Shown: positions 49,001 through 56,215 of the stretch, piece after piece | Layout of the letters: every line of letters begins with the position of its first letter | How positions within the stretch are numbered: position 1 is the stretch's first letter | Assembly: GCA_900770395.1 (NCBI GenBank) | Contig: CAAGKM010000004.1 | Span: 124,001-188,000 of the forward strand | From: an uncultured Prevotella sp. | Lineage (GTDB): Bacteria > Bacteroidota > Bacteroidia > Bacteroidales > Bacteroidaceae | Reading direction: 5' to 3' | DNA length: 64,000 bases | Notes under the pieces: model-generated | Databases searched by the model: none | Told to the model about the DNA's origin: nothing | Seen by the model: only the letters and a program-made list of their open reading frames with translations | Made by a program: the position numbers and the translations under genes

Positions 49001-50641
49001 ACCTACCACAACACAGGGGAGGGATTTCTTGACGCAACGTTCGATATGAACCGCTTCCCCGTGTCGATGGTCAACGGATTCGTGCCCGACAAACTGTTGG
49101 GACTCGAAGGCTATGCACAGGGACAGCTCGATATAAAGGGAGCGCTGAGCGCACCGCAGATAAACGGTGAGCTGACGCTCGACTCAACCTATCTCGTGAG
49201 CATACCCTACGGCATGAACCTCAGGTTCACCACCGAGCCGGTGCGCATAGTGGGCAGCAACCTCCATTTTGACAAGTTCAGCCTGTATGCCCATAACAAT
49301 AACCCGCTGACGATAACGGGCGACATCAATTTCGCCAACCTCGACAATATACTCGTGAACCTCACGATGCTCGCCAACGATTATCAGGTGATTAACGCCA
49401 AGCAGACAAAGCGCTCATTGGCATACGGCAAGGCTTTTGTGAATTTCGGAGGATACATACGTGGAGATCTCGAAAATCTGAAGATGCGTGGAAAACTCGA
49501 TGTGCTCGGTAAGACCGACTTGACATATATCTTGAAGGATTCGCCCCTGAATACTGATGATCAGCTGAAGGAACTGGTGACCTTCACCGACTTCCGCGAC
49601 ACCACAGCGGTGGCAAACGTAAATCGTCCGCCAGTGAATGGTCTTGACATGCTGCTGATGATGAACATCGAGAACGGGGCACGTGTGATGTGCGAGCTGA
49701 ATGCCGACCACTCGAACTACGTGAACCTTGAAGGCGGTGGTGAGCTGCGAATGACCTACAACACCGTGGACGATCTGCAGTTGTTCGGGCGATACACCGT
49801 GAACAGCGGTGAGATGAAGTATGCCCTGCCCATTATCCCGCTGAAGACCTTCAGCATCGCAAAGGGCAGTTATGTGGAGTTCAACGGCGATATAATGAAC
49901 CCGAAGCTCAACATCACAGCTACCGAGCAGGTGAAGGCTCTCGTTGGAGCGCAGACGGGCAGCAGCCGCAGTGTGTTGTTCGAGTGTGGGGTGAAGGTCA
50001 CTCAGACGCTCAACAATATGGGATTGGAGTTCACGCTTGACGCTCCCGACGACATGACCGTTAAGAACGAATTAGCGGCGATGGGAATGGACCAGCGAAG
50101 CAAGCTCTCGGTGACGATGCTCACCACAGGAATGTATCTCGCCGACGGTAACACCAGTGGATTCTCAATGAACTCGGCGCTCAACTCGTTCCTGCAAAGC
50201 GAAATTAATAATATCACAAGCAGTGCGCTGAAAACGGTTGACTTCAGTGTGGGACTCGACCAAAGCAGCGACGCTACGGGAAACACTCACACCGACTACT
50301 CGTTTAAGTTCGCAAAGCGTTTCTGGAATAACCGCATGAACTTTATTATTGGCGGAAAATATTCGGATGCCAACACTGCCACAAATGATGATGGAATGTT
50401 CATCGACAATGTGTCGCTCGAATACCGACTTGACGAGACGGCGATGCGGTATGTCAAGGTTTTCTACAACAAGGAGAAGAACGATCTGCTCGAAGGACGC
50501 ATAGCTGAGTATGGCGCGGGTTTCGTGTGGCGCAAGAAACTGGAACGCCTTAGCGACATCTTCCGCAGGCGCACCAACGAGCTGCTGCAGCCAATGCGTA
50601 ACACTACTATAAATGACAAACAAAAAGACACTGTAAAATGA
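46013..50641 (+). CDS. tamB: TamB-like translocation and assembly module protein
   Basis: A 1542-residue protein. A single N-terminal transmembrane helix (FIWTGIILLFPIILFAILVG, about 4-23) anchors it in the inner membrane. The rest is a long repetitive beta-taco/AsmA-like domain, and the last ~450 residues carry the DUF490/TamB domain (GYAQGQLDIKGALSAPQINGEL, VEFNGDIMNPKLNITAT). By homology it spans the periplasm and works with a BamA-like partner in outer-membrane biogenesis or lipid transport. The partner gene follows with a 4-bp overlap. Confidence 0.92.
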   Translation: MKKFFIWTGIILLFPIILFAILVGLLYCEPVQNWAVGKVTEYVSETTGMDVSVGHVSLSFPLDLSVERIMVMQPNDSLPQMKDTLANVSRAIADVQLRPLFGGKVIINALEINNARINTANLVEAARVRGSIGRLYLASRGIDLKQQTVEVNGAAISDTRLDIALNDSVPEDTVKTPTLWKIYADELTIDNTGVTLHMPKDSMRVEALMAKAVARRADIDLGAERYAVGSVDWNGGTVSYDQTFEKSIEGLDYNHISLSDVNVGIDSILYCAPKTHLVVRKCEMKEKSGLQLTALTTTVDMDSVRIMLPDFVLRTPDSSVDAYVNMDMTVMEKTNPGKIRLRLNAMLGKQDVMLFCGGMPQQFIERYPNRPISMKCSMNGNMERVDINGLDVSLPTAFHLTASGFAENPTDMNRLRADVKFNAETQNMGFLPALADPKVMKDYRVPQGIRADGRVTANGKQYAANITAREGKGMVKAKGNINLAAKSYAADIDVSRLNLAHFMPRQPMHEFTGSLTVRGKGFDVFNPKTTMTAKAEVKKFGVGEWNMDKMVATADINKGRAKAVLKSDNDLLNGTIDLDALVAKNKVDMTLSTDLAHADLYNMGLMKKEFSMGMCAHLDIASNLKDYHKLQGLVNDFTIRAKDKVFRPKDLAVDIFTNRDTTWAKVSSGNLNLDMAASGGYEALMSQGMKFVEEMERQTNMKTIDQVRLRAMLPVMRLRLESGDNNPVANFMRFKGLAFKETSFNMTSSPQDGLDGRGHIYSLVVDSMRIDTINFKVWQDAENVRLTAQVRNNKNNPQFVFNALFDAEVQEHGASMKTKFYDANNRLGVDLGMQAEVVDSGMRLHMAPYRPIIGYKEFGVNKDNFVFLGADKKIRAKVDLIADDGTGAKLYSEDNDEMLQDLTFSLNHLDLKNLTSVIPYAMPQLAGLLNGDFHVLMNKDQKISVLSDLTVKDMEYEHSPMGNITSELVYLQEEDDKHFVQANIGHNDREVGVLSGTYHNTGEGFLDATFDMNRFPVSMVNGFVPDKLLGLEGYAQGQLDIKGALSAPQINGELTLDSTYLVSIPYGMNLRFTTEPVRIVGSNLHFDKFSLYAHNNNPLTITGDINFANLDNILVNLTMLANDYQVINAKQTKRSLAYGKAFVNFGGYIRGDLENLKMRGKLDVLGKTDLTYILKDSPLNTDDQLKELVTFTDFRDTTAVANVNRPPVNGLDMLLMMNIENGARVMCELNADHSNYVNLEGGGELRMTYNTVDDLQLFGRYTVNSGEMKYALPIIPLKTFSIAKGSYVEFNGDIMNPKLNITATEQVKALVGAQTGSSRSVLFECGVKVTQTLNNMGLEFTLDAPDDMTVKNELAAMGMDQRSKLSVTMLTTGMYLADGNTSGFSMNSALNSFLQSEINNITSSALKTVDFSVGLDQSSDATGNTHTDYSFKFAKRFWNNRMNFIIGGKYSDANTATNDDGMFIDNVSLEYRLDETAMRYVKVFYNKEKNDLLEGRIAEYGAGFVWRKKLERLSDIFRRRTNELLQPMRNTTINDKQKDTVK

Positions 50642-52971
50642 CAAATCGACCATATAGACTTTGTGACATGAGACACCTATATATAATAGTAATGTTTGGG
50701 GTGATGGCTCTCGCATCGTGCTCTACCACGAGCAACCTGCCCGAGGGTGAGGTGCTCTACACTGGAATGAAGGAGATAAAATACAATGACCCGGGAAGCG
50801 GCACAGGCTTTATTGCGCTGCAGGAGGAGGTGGAGGCTGCGCTGGCGTGTGCGCCAAACGGTGCCCTGCTTGGCAGCAGTTACTACCGCACGCCCCTGCA
50901 GATGAAGCTGTGGATTTATAACCACTATGCCAACTCAACAAGTAAATTCGGCAAATGGATGGCAGGCACGTTCGGTCACGAGCCTGTGCTCATGAGCAAC
51001 GTGAATCCTGATGTGCGTGCTCTTGTGGCAAAAAACGTGTTGCGTAAGAACGGATATTTTAACGCTACGGTGAAGCCCGTTACCATTACGGGCAAGAACC
51101 CGAAAAAGGCGAAGTTGTCCTACGACATCACGCTCGGACATCTTTATACCGTAGATACGGTGAAGTATTTAGGTTATCCCGAGGTGCAGGACAGCATGAT
51201 CCGCGCCACTGCCATTGAGCAGAATGTCAAGTCTGGCGAGGCGTTCACTGTGCCAGGTCTCGATGCCGAGCGCAACCGCCTGAGCGCAATGTTCCGTGAC
51301 AACGGATATTATTATTACCGTCCAGGCTATAATGTGTTTGTGGCGGATTCGGTGAGCAATCCTGGCAAGGTGGAGGTGCATCTGCAGCCTGTGGCAGACA
51401 TTCCTGCCGAAGCTAATAAACAATGGTATCTGGGACGGTTGCGTGTAAACATGCGGAAAAATGCGCGCGAAGAGCTTACTGACTCTATCCATCACCGCAT
51501 GCTTTCGGTATATTACAACGGCAAAAAGCCGCCAATTCGCCTGCGCACCCTGTTGCGTGATATCCGTCTGCGTCCTCGCCAGATGTATTCACAGAGTAAA
51601 TACACTGAGTCGATAAGCAATGTGAACGGAATGGGAATATTCTCGATGGCTGACATCACCCTTACGCCACGCGACACAACTGCCGCATGCGATACGCTTG
51701 ACATGACACTCAACTGCATTTTTGATAAGCCTTACGATGCCTCGCTTGAGGCTAACTATTCGCTGAAGAGCAGCAACCGCACAGGTCCGGGACTGGTGCT
51801 CGGGCTTACCAAGCGCAATGCCTTCCGTGGCGGTGAGAAACTGACACTCAACCTGAAAGGCTCTTACGAGTGGCAGACGGGAAAGCAGGTGAGCGGTTCG
51901 TCATCGAAGATAAATTCTTACGAATATGGTGCGGATTTGTCGGTGGAATATCCACGTATCGAGGCTCCGTTCAAGATGTTCCAGCGCCGCAGGTTCTACA
52001 AGGCTCCGAGCACGCTGTTCTCACTTTCGGCAAATGTGCTCAACCGTGCGAAATATTTCAAGATGCTCACCACAACGGCTGCCGTGACTTATAAGTTCCA
52101 GACATCTGCGCAGTCGAAGCATGAGTTCTCGCCTCTGCTGCTCGACTATACCAACCTGCAGCACACCACAGCAGAGTTTGATGCCGTGGCGGAAGAGAAT
52201 CCTGCCATCTATGTGTCGATGCGCAACCAGTTTATCCCGAAGATGCTGTACACCTATACTTATACCAGTCCGCAGAACTACAAGAACCCGATAATGTGGG
52301 AACTTTCGGTTACCGAGGCTGGTAACATCCTGTCGCTCGGCTATGCCGCTGCGGGCAAGAAGTTGAGCGAGAAGGGAAAGGACCTGTTCGGCAATCCGTT
52401 TGCTCAGTTCCTGAAGCTGCAGACCACGCTGAAGAAGACATGGCTAATGGGGGTGAAGTCGCAGCTTGTTGGCCGTGTGCAGGCAGGAGTCATCTGGTCG
52501 TATGGCAACAGTAGCGTTGCCCCGTATAGTGAGCAGTTCTATGTTGGAGGTGCTAACAGCATTCGTGCTTTCACCGTGCGCAGCATCGGTCCTGGCAAGT
52601 ATGTGGCTCCCAACAGCATCTACTCGTACCTCGACCAGACTGGCGATGTGAAGTTTGAGGCGAATCTCGAATACCGCTTCAATCTCTTCGGCAGTCTCTA
52701 CGGCGCAGCATTCCTCGATGCTGGTAATATCTGGTTGCTGAAAAATGATGATGCCCGTCCTGATGCGCAGTTCAAGCTCAACTCATTCTTCCGTCAGCTT
52801 GCCACAGGCACTGGTGTAGGTTTGCGCTACGACATGGACTTCATTGTGATTCGTCTCGACCTTGGAGTGGCTCTCCACGTGCCTTATGATACAGGCAAGG
52901 GAGGATACTATAATATCCCGAAATTTAAAGACGGGCTTGGATTGCACTTCGCCATCGGCTATCCGTTCTGA
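50638..52971 (+). CDS. tamA: TamA-like BamA-family outer-membrane protein
   Basis: A 777-residue protein with an N-terminal lipoprotein-type signal (IIVMFGVMALASC, then STTSNLPEGE), POTRA-like segments (about 40-330) and a C-terminal 16-stranded barrel of the surface-antigen D15 type. It is the natural outer-membrane partner of TamB. The ATG at 50638 overlaps the tamB stop (ATGA). A second ATG at 50668 would give a more typical signal peptide (MRHLYIIVMFGVMALASC), so the true start is undecided. Confidence 0.9.
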   Translation: MTNRPYRLCDMRHLYIIVMFGVMALASCSTTSNLPEGEVLYTGMKEIKYNDPGSGTGFIALQEEVEAALACAPNGALLGSSYYRTPLQMKLWIYNHYANSTSKFGKWMAGTFGHEPVLMSNVNPDVRALVAKNVLRKNGYFNATVKPVTITGKNPKKAKLSYDITLGHLYTVDTVKYLGYPEVQDSMIRATAIEQNVKSGEAFTVPGLDAERNRLSAMFRDNGYYYYRPGYNVFVADSVSNPGKVEVHLQPVADIPAEANKQWYLGRLRVNMRKNAREELTDSIHHRMLSVYYNGKKPPIRLRTLLRDIRLRPRQMYSQSKYTESISNVNGMGIFSMADITLTPRDTTAACDTLDMTLNCIFDKPYDASLEANYSLKSSNRTGPGLVLGLTKRNAFRGGEKLTLNLKGSYEWQTGKQVSGSSSKINSYEYGADLSVEYPRIEAPFKMFQRRRFYKAPSTLFSLSANVLNRAKYFKMLTTTAAVTYKFQTSAQSKHEFSPLLLDYTNLQHTTAEFDAVAEENPAIYVSMRNQFIPKMLYTYTYTSPQNYKNPIMWELSVTEAGNILSLGYAAAGKKLSEKGKDLFGNPFAQFLKLQTTLKKTWLMGVKSQLVGRVQAGVIWSYGNSSVAPYSEQFYVGGANSIRAFTVRSIGPGKYVAPNSIYSYLDQTGDVKFEANLEYRFNLFGSLYGAAFLDAGNIWLLKNDDARPDAQFKLNSFFRQLATGTGVGLRYDMDFIVIRLDLGVALHVPYDTGKGGYYNIPKFKDGLGLHFAIGYPF

Positions 52972-52978
52972 TATGATG

Positions 52979-54046
52979 TTATTTCTTGTTTAGCAGCCAA
53001 TAATCGAGGATGGTCATTGCAGCCATTGCCTCAACTACGGGAACGGCACGTGGAAGTACGCAGGGATCGTGGCGGCCTTTTGCCGTTAGTGTTGTTGGAT
53101 TACCGTCCTTGTCTACGGTGTTTTGCTGCATGAGCAGGGTAGCCACAGGCTTGAATGCCACACGGAAATAGATATCCTGACCGTTGCTGATGCCGCCTTG
53201 TATTCCGCCGCTGTGGTTGGTGGCGGCGGTGATGCTGCCATTGGTGTTTGTGAACACGTCGTTTTGCTCGCTGCCCCGGGCGGTTACTCCGGCAAAACCT
53301 TCGCCATACTCAAAACCCTTTACGGCGTTGATGCTGAGCATTGCAGCGCCGAGTGCGGCGTGGAGCTTGCCGAACTCGGGCTCGCCAAAACCTGCTGGAC
53401 AACCTTTAATTACGCAGGTAATCACTCCGCCGATGGTGTCGCCCTGGGCTTTCACCTCAGTGATGAGTTGCTCCATCTGCTGCGCAGCCTCAATGTCGGG
53501 ACAGCGCACGGCATTCGTCTCTGCAAGGTTTAGGTCGTATTTCTTGTAGTCACGGTCGATGGCGATGCTGCCCACCTGTGATGTGTATGCCTGTATGCTG
53601 ATGCCAAGATGGCGCAGAGCTAACTTAGCCAATGCGCCGCCGACGCAGCGGCTGATGGTTATTCGAGCCGAAGAGCGTCCTCCGCCACGATGGTCACGCA
53701 CGCCATATTTAACGTTATAGGTGTAGTCGGCGTGTGACGGGCGGAACACGTTGCGCATGTTCTCGTAGTCCTGCGAGTGCTGGTTGGTGTTGCGCACAAT
53801 GAAACCTATGGGACATCCCGTTGACTTTCCCTCAAATACGCCGCTGAGTAACTCCACCTTGTCGGGCTCGTTGCGGCTTGTAGTTATCTTGCTCTGCCCT
53901 GGACGGCGGCGGTTAAGCTCCTGCTGGATGAAGTCCAGGTCAATGTCCACGCCGGCTGGCATGCCGTCGATAACTCCTCCCACTGCCGCACCGTGGCTCT
54001 CGCCAAACGTAGTGAGGGTGAAGATGTTTCCAAAAGTATTTCCCAT
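52979..54046 (-). CDS. aroC: Chorismate synthase
   Basis: A 355-residue enzyme that makes chorismate from EPSP with reduced FMN, the last common step of aromatic amino-acid synthesis. Signatures are TTFGESHGAAVGGVIDGMPAG near the N-terminus, SHADYTYNVKYGVRDHRGGG (about 108-127) and GVTARGSEQNDVF. Length is normal. It lies 29 bp downstream of slyD on the same strand and converges with tamA at 7 bp. Confidence 0.97.
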   Translation of the reverse strand: MGNTFGNIFTLTTFGESHGAAVGGVIDGMPAGVDIDLDFIQQELNRRRPGQSKITTSRNEPDKVELLSGVFEGKSTGCPIGFIVRNTNQHSQDYENMRNVFRPSHADYTYNVKYGVRDHRGGGRSSARITISRCVGGALAKLALRHLGISIQAYTSQVGSIAIDRDYKKYDLNLAETNAVRCPDIEAAQQMEQLITEVKAQGDTIGGVITCVIKGCPAGFGEPEFGKLHAALGAAMLSINAVKGFEYGEGFAGVTARGSEQNDVFTNTNGSITAATNHSGGIQGGISNGQDIYFRVAFKPVATLLMQQNTVDKDGNPTTLTAKGRHDPCVLPRAVPVVEAMAAMTILDYWLLNKK

Positions 54047-54075
54047 AGTTGTGTGTGTTGTTTGTTGTGGTTATT

Positions 54076-54651
54076 TTAGTGCTGGTGTTTGCAGTGGCAG
54101 TTGCCTTCGCCGTGACCGTGGCATCCGCCCTCGCAGTTGCCGCATCCGCCACATTCATCCTCGCCGCTGATCATCTTCACCATCTGCTCAATCTCGGCAT
54201 TGGTTGCTTCACGGTTCTCAAGTATTTTTCCTGTGAAGTTGATGGTTTTGCCAGCCAAAGGACTATTGAGGTCAACCACTACCACAGTGTCGGTGATATC
54301 CATCACCACTCCCATAAAACGTGTGCCGTCCTCATTCTGCAATGGGATGACAGCGTCCTTGCGGATGTGTTCCATATCAAAATGCCCGTTGATGTAGAAC
54401 ATGCTCTTGTCAAGCTCCACCACGCGCTCTGGATAGTAGTCGCCGAAAGCCTCGTCCTTTGTCAGTGTGATGTCATACTCGGTGCCTGCCTCCATGTCGG
54501 CAAGTTTAGCCTCCAATGCATCGATGGCTATTCCGAAACCGCTGATGAACACGAATGGCTCGCTGGCTTTTGTCTTTTCCACTAATGATTTCTTGTCGTC
54601 TTCAACGATGTATAAACTATACTCTGTTGCAATGTACTTGTTTGGTGTCAT
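54076..54651 (-). CDS. slyD: SlyD-like FKBP peptidyl-prolyl isomerase with metal-binding tail
   Basis: A 191-residue protein with an FKBP domain interrupted by the SlyD insert-in-flap domain (about 68-130). The end is rich in Cys, His and Gly (about 166-191, with CGGCGNCEGG and HCKHQH), the nickel- and copper-binding tail of SlyD. It acts as a folding chaperone and can help nickel delivery. The insert sequence (AVIPLQNEDGTRFMGVV) is intact. It precedes aroC by 29 bp and is probably in the same operon. Confidence 0.92.
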   Translation of the reverse strand: MTPNKYIATEYSLYIVEDDKKSLVEKTKASEPFVFISGFGIAIDALEAKLADMEAGTEYDITLTKDEAFGDYYPERVVELDKSMFYINGHFDMEHIRKDAVIPLQNEDGTRFMGVVMDITDTVVVVDLNSPLAGKTINFTGKILENREATNAEIEQMVKMISGEDECGGCGNCEGGCHGHGEGNCHCKHQH

Positions 54652-54822
54652 ATTGTCTATCTTATTTTTTAGTTTGCAAAGTTACGGAAAAAAAAGAAGA
54701 ATTTACTTTACCGCTATGTTAATGTATGCTAACAACGGTGTTAAAATATGGCAGAAATGATGTAGTCTTGCTTTTTTTGCGTACATTTGTGCGATTATTA
54801 AACCAATAAACATTATTTTATT

Positions 54823-55371
54823 ATGAAGAAAACTATCGGATTGGCTACATTAGCCTTGGCAGTGATGATGACTACGAACTCATGTGTGGGCTCGTTTTGT
54901 ATGTTCAACAAGCTCGCTTCGTGGAACAAGGGTGCCACAAAGAACAAGTTCCTGAACGAGTTGATATTTATTGTTATTTCACCTGCATATGCTGTGGCGA
55001 GTGTTGCCGACGTGCTTGTGCTCAACACCATCGAGTTCTGGAGTGGAAACAATCCAATGGCATCTAATGTGGGCAAGACTCAGCAGGTGATGGGCACTGA
55101 CGGTCGCTATTATGCTGTGAAAACTTTGAAGGACGGTTATGAGATAACCAAGCCCGATGGAGATATGATGAAGTTTGTTTATGACAAGAACACTGACGCA
55201 TGGTCGCAAATTGAGAACGGCAGATGCACTGAGATATTCCGCTTCAATCCTGACGGAACAGTGAAGGCAACGCTGCCCGACGGCAACCGGATGGATGTAT
55301 CACTCAATGAGCAGGGTATGTATGAGTTGCGCACAGCCGTGAACGGTGGTACATATTGGGTTGCAAGATAA
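54823..55371 (+). CDS. DUF3332-family lipoprotein
   Basis: A 182-residue protein. The signal peptide ends at a lipobox (MMTTNSC, Cys21). The next segment FNKLASWNKGATKNKFLNEL, a hydrophobic helix (FIVISPAYAVASVADVLVLN) and NTIEFWSGNNP follow the DUF3332 plan. The second half is likely beta structure (DGRYYAVKTLKDGYEIT). Function is unknown; it may sit in the outer membrane. A TACATTTG -7 box is at 54782-54789, without a clear -33 element. Confidence 0.85.
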   Translation: MKKTIGLATLALAVMMTTNSCVGSFCMFNKLASWNKGATKNKFLNELIFIVISPAYAVASVADVLVLNTIEFWSGNNPMASNVGKTQQVMGTDGRYYAVKTLKDGYEITKPDGDMMKFVYDKNTDAWSQIENGRCTEIFRFNPDGTVKATLPDGNRMDVSLNEQGMYELRTAVNGGTYWVAR

Positions 55372-55380
55372 GGTGGGACA

Positions 55381-56208
55381 TTAAGAAAAATATTTCTTTA
55401 GGAACATTTCTTTTTTCATTTGCGTTTCCGAAAGAAATCTCTTATACTGCTCTGAGTCTGGATTGAAAGGTCTGTGATTCAGAGCATCTTTTATAGGCTG
55501 CCATTCGGCTAAAAACTCCATTGTCTGTTTTCCGAAATAAATTTCTGAGAATCTTTCCCAGATGTAATCCACCGTCTGTTGTGATGGGTGTAGCATATCA
55601 GGAGCATAGAAACGATAGTCGCGCAACTCATCATTCACTATTTCGTAAGCAGGAAAATAAGTCACATTTTCATTGTAGCTCTCAAACAGATTTGCTGCAA
55701 GCAGCAGTGTGGCTTTCGACAGTTGGCTGCCATGAAATCCATATTTTGCATAGCGTATGGGGCTGACTGTTACGATTATCCGCACATTGGGATTGGCTGC
55801 TTGCAGAATGTCAGCGGCCTGTTGCAAGGCGTCTGCGCATTTCTCCACCGACAGCAGCTCCTCGTTGAACAGACGTTGTGGACGCTTCTGACAATTGTCC
55901 ACAATCTCTCCGGTCTCAATCAGACGGTACACGTGGTTTGTACCGAGTGTAAAGAGCACGATGTCGGGAACCTTGTGCATTGCGTTTCCGTCATTTGCTG
56001 GCTCTCCGTCCATCCATCGCTTCACCGAATGAAGAATGCTTACGGGATTGTACATCACCCCGTAAGGATTCTTCACCGTGCGGAAACAGTTGTCGATAAA
56101 CCGCTGTCCGATGTTGTCGGCAAAGCACGAGCCGACAAACAGCAGCTCGTGTTTCGGCTCAATGGTGAATGCCGCCTTTTTTATTTCTATTTCAGTACGA
56201 AATTGCAT
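55381..56208 (-). CDS. GSCFA-domain protein
   Basis: A 275-residue GSCFA-family protein: the name-giving motif is seen as VGSCFADNIGQRF (about 26-38). The fold is SGNH-hydrolase-like, with TVSPIRYAKYGFHG and APDMLHPSQQTVDYIW carrying the C-terminal His. It may be an esterase or acyltransferase acting on glycans. It begins 7 bp after fkp, which suggests a link to fucosylated surface glycans. Confidence 0.88.
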   Translation of the reverse strand: MQFRTEIEIKKAAFTIEPKHELLFVGSCFADNIGQRFIDNCFRTVKNPYGVMYNPVSILHSVKRWMDGEPANDGNAMHKVPDIVLFTLGTNHVYRLIETGEIVDNCQKRPQRLFNEELLSVEKCADALQQAADILQAANPNVRIIVTVSPIRYAKYGFHGSQLSKATLLLAANLFESYNENVTYFPAYEIVNDELRDYRFYAPDMLHPSQQTVDYIWERFSEIYFGKQTMEFLAEWQPIKDALNHRPFNPDSEQYKRFLSETQMKKEMFLKKYFS

Positions 56209-56215
56209 AACTAAT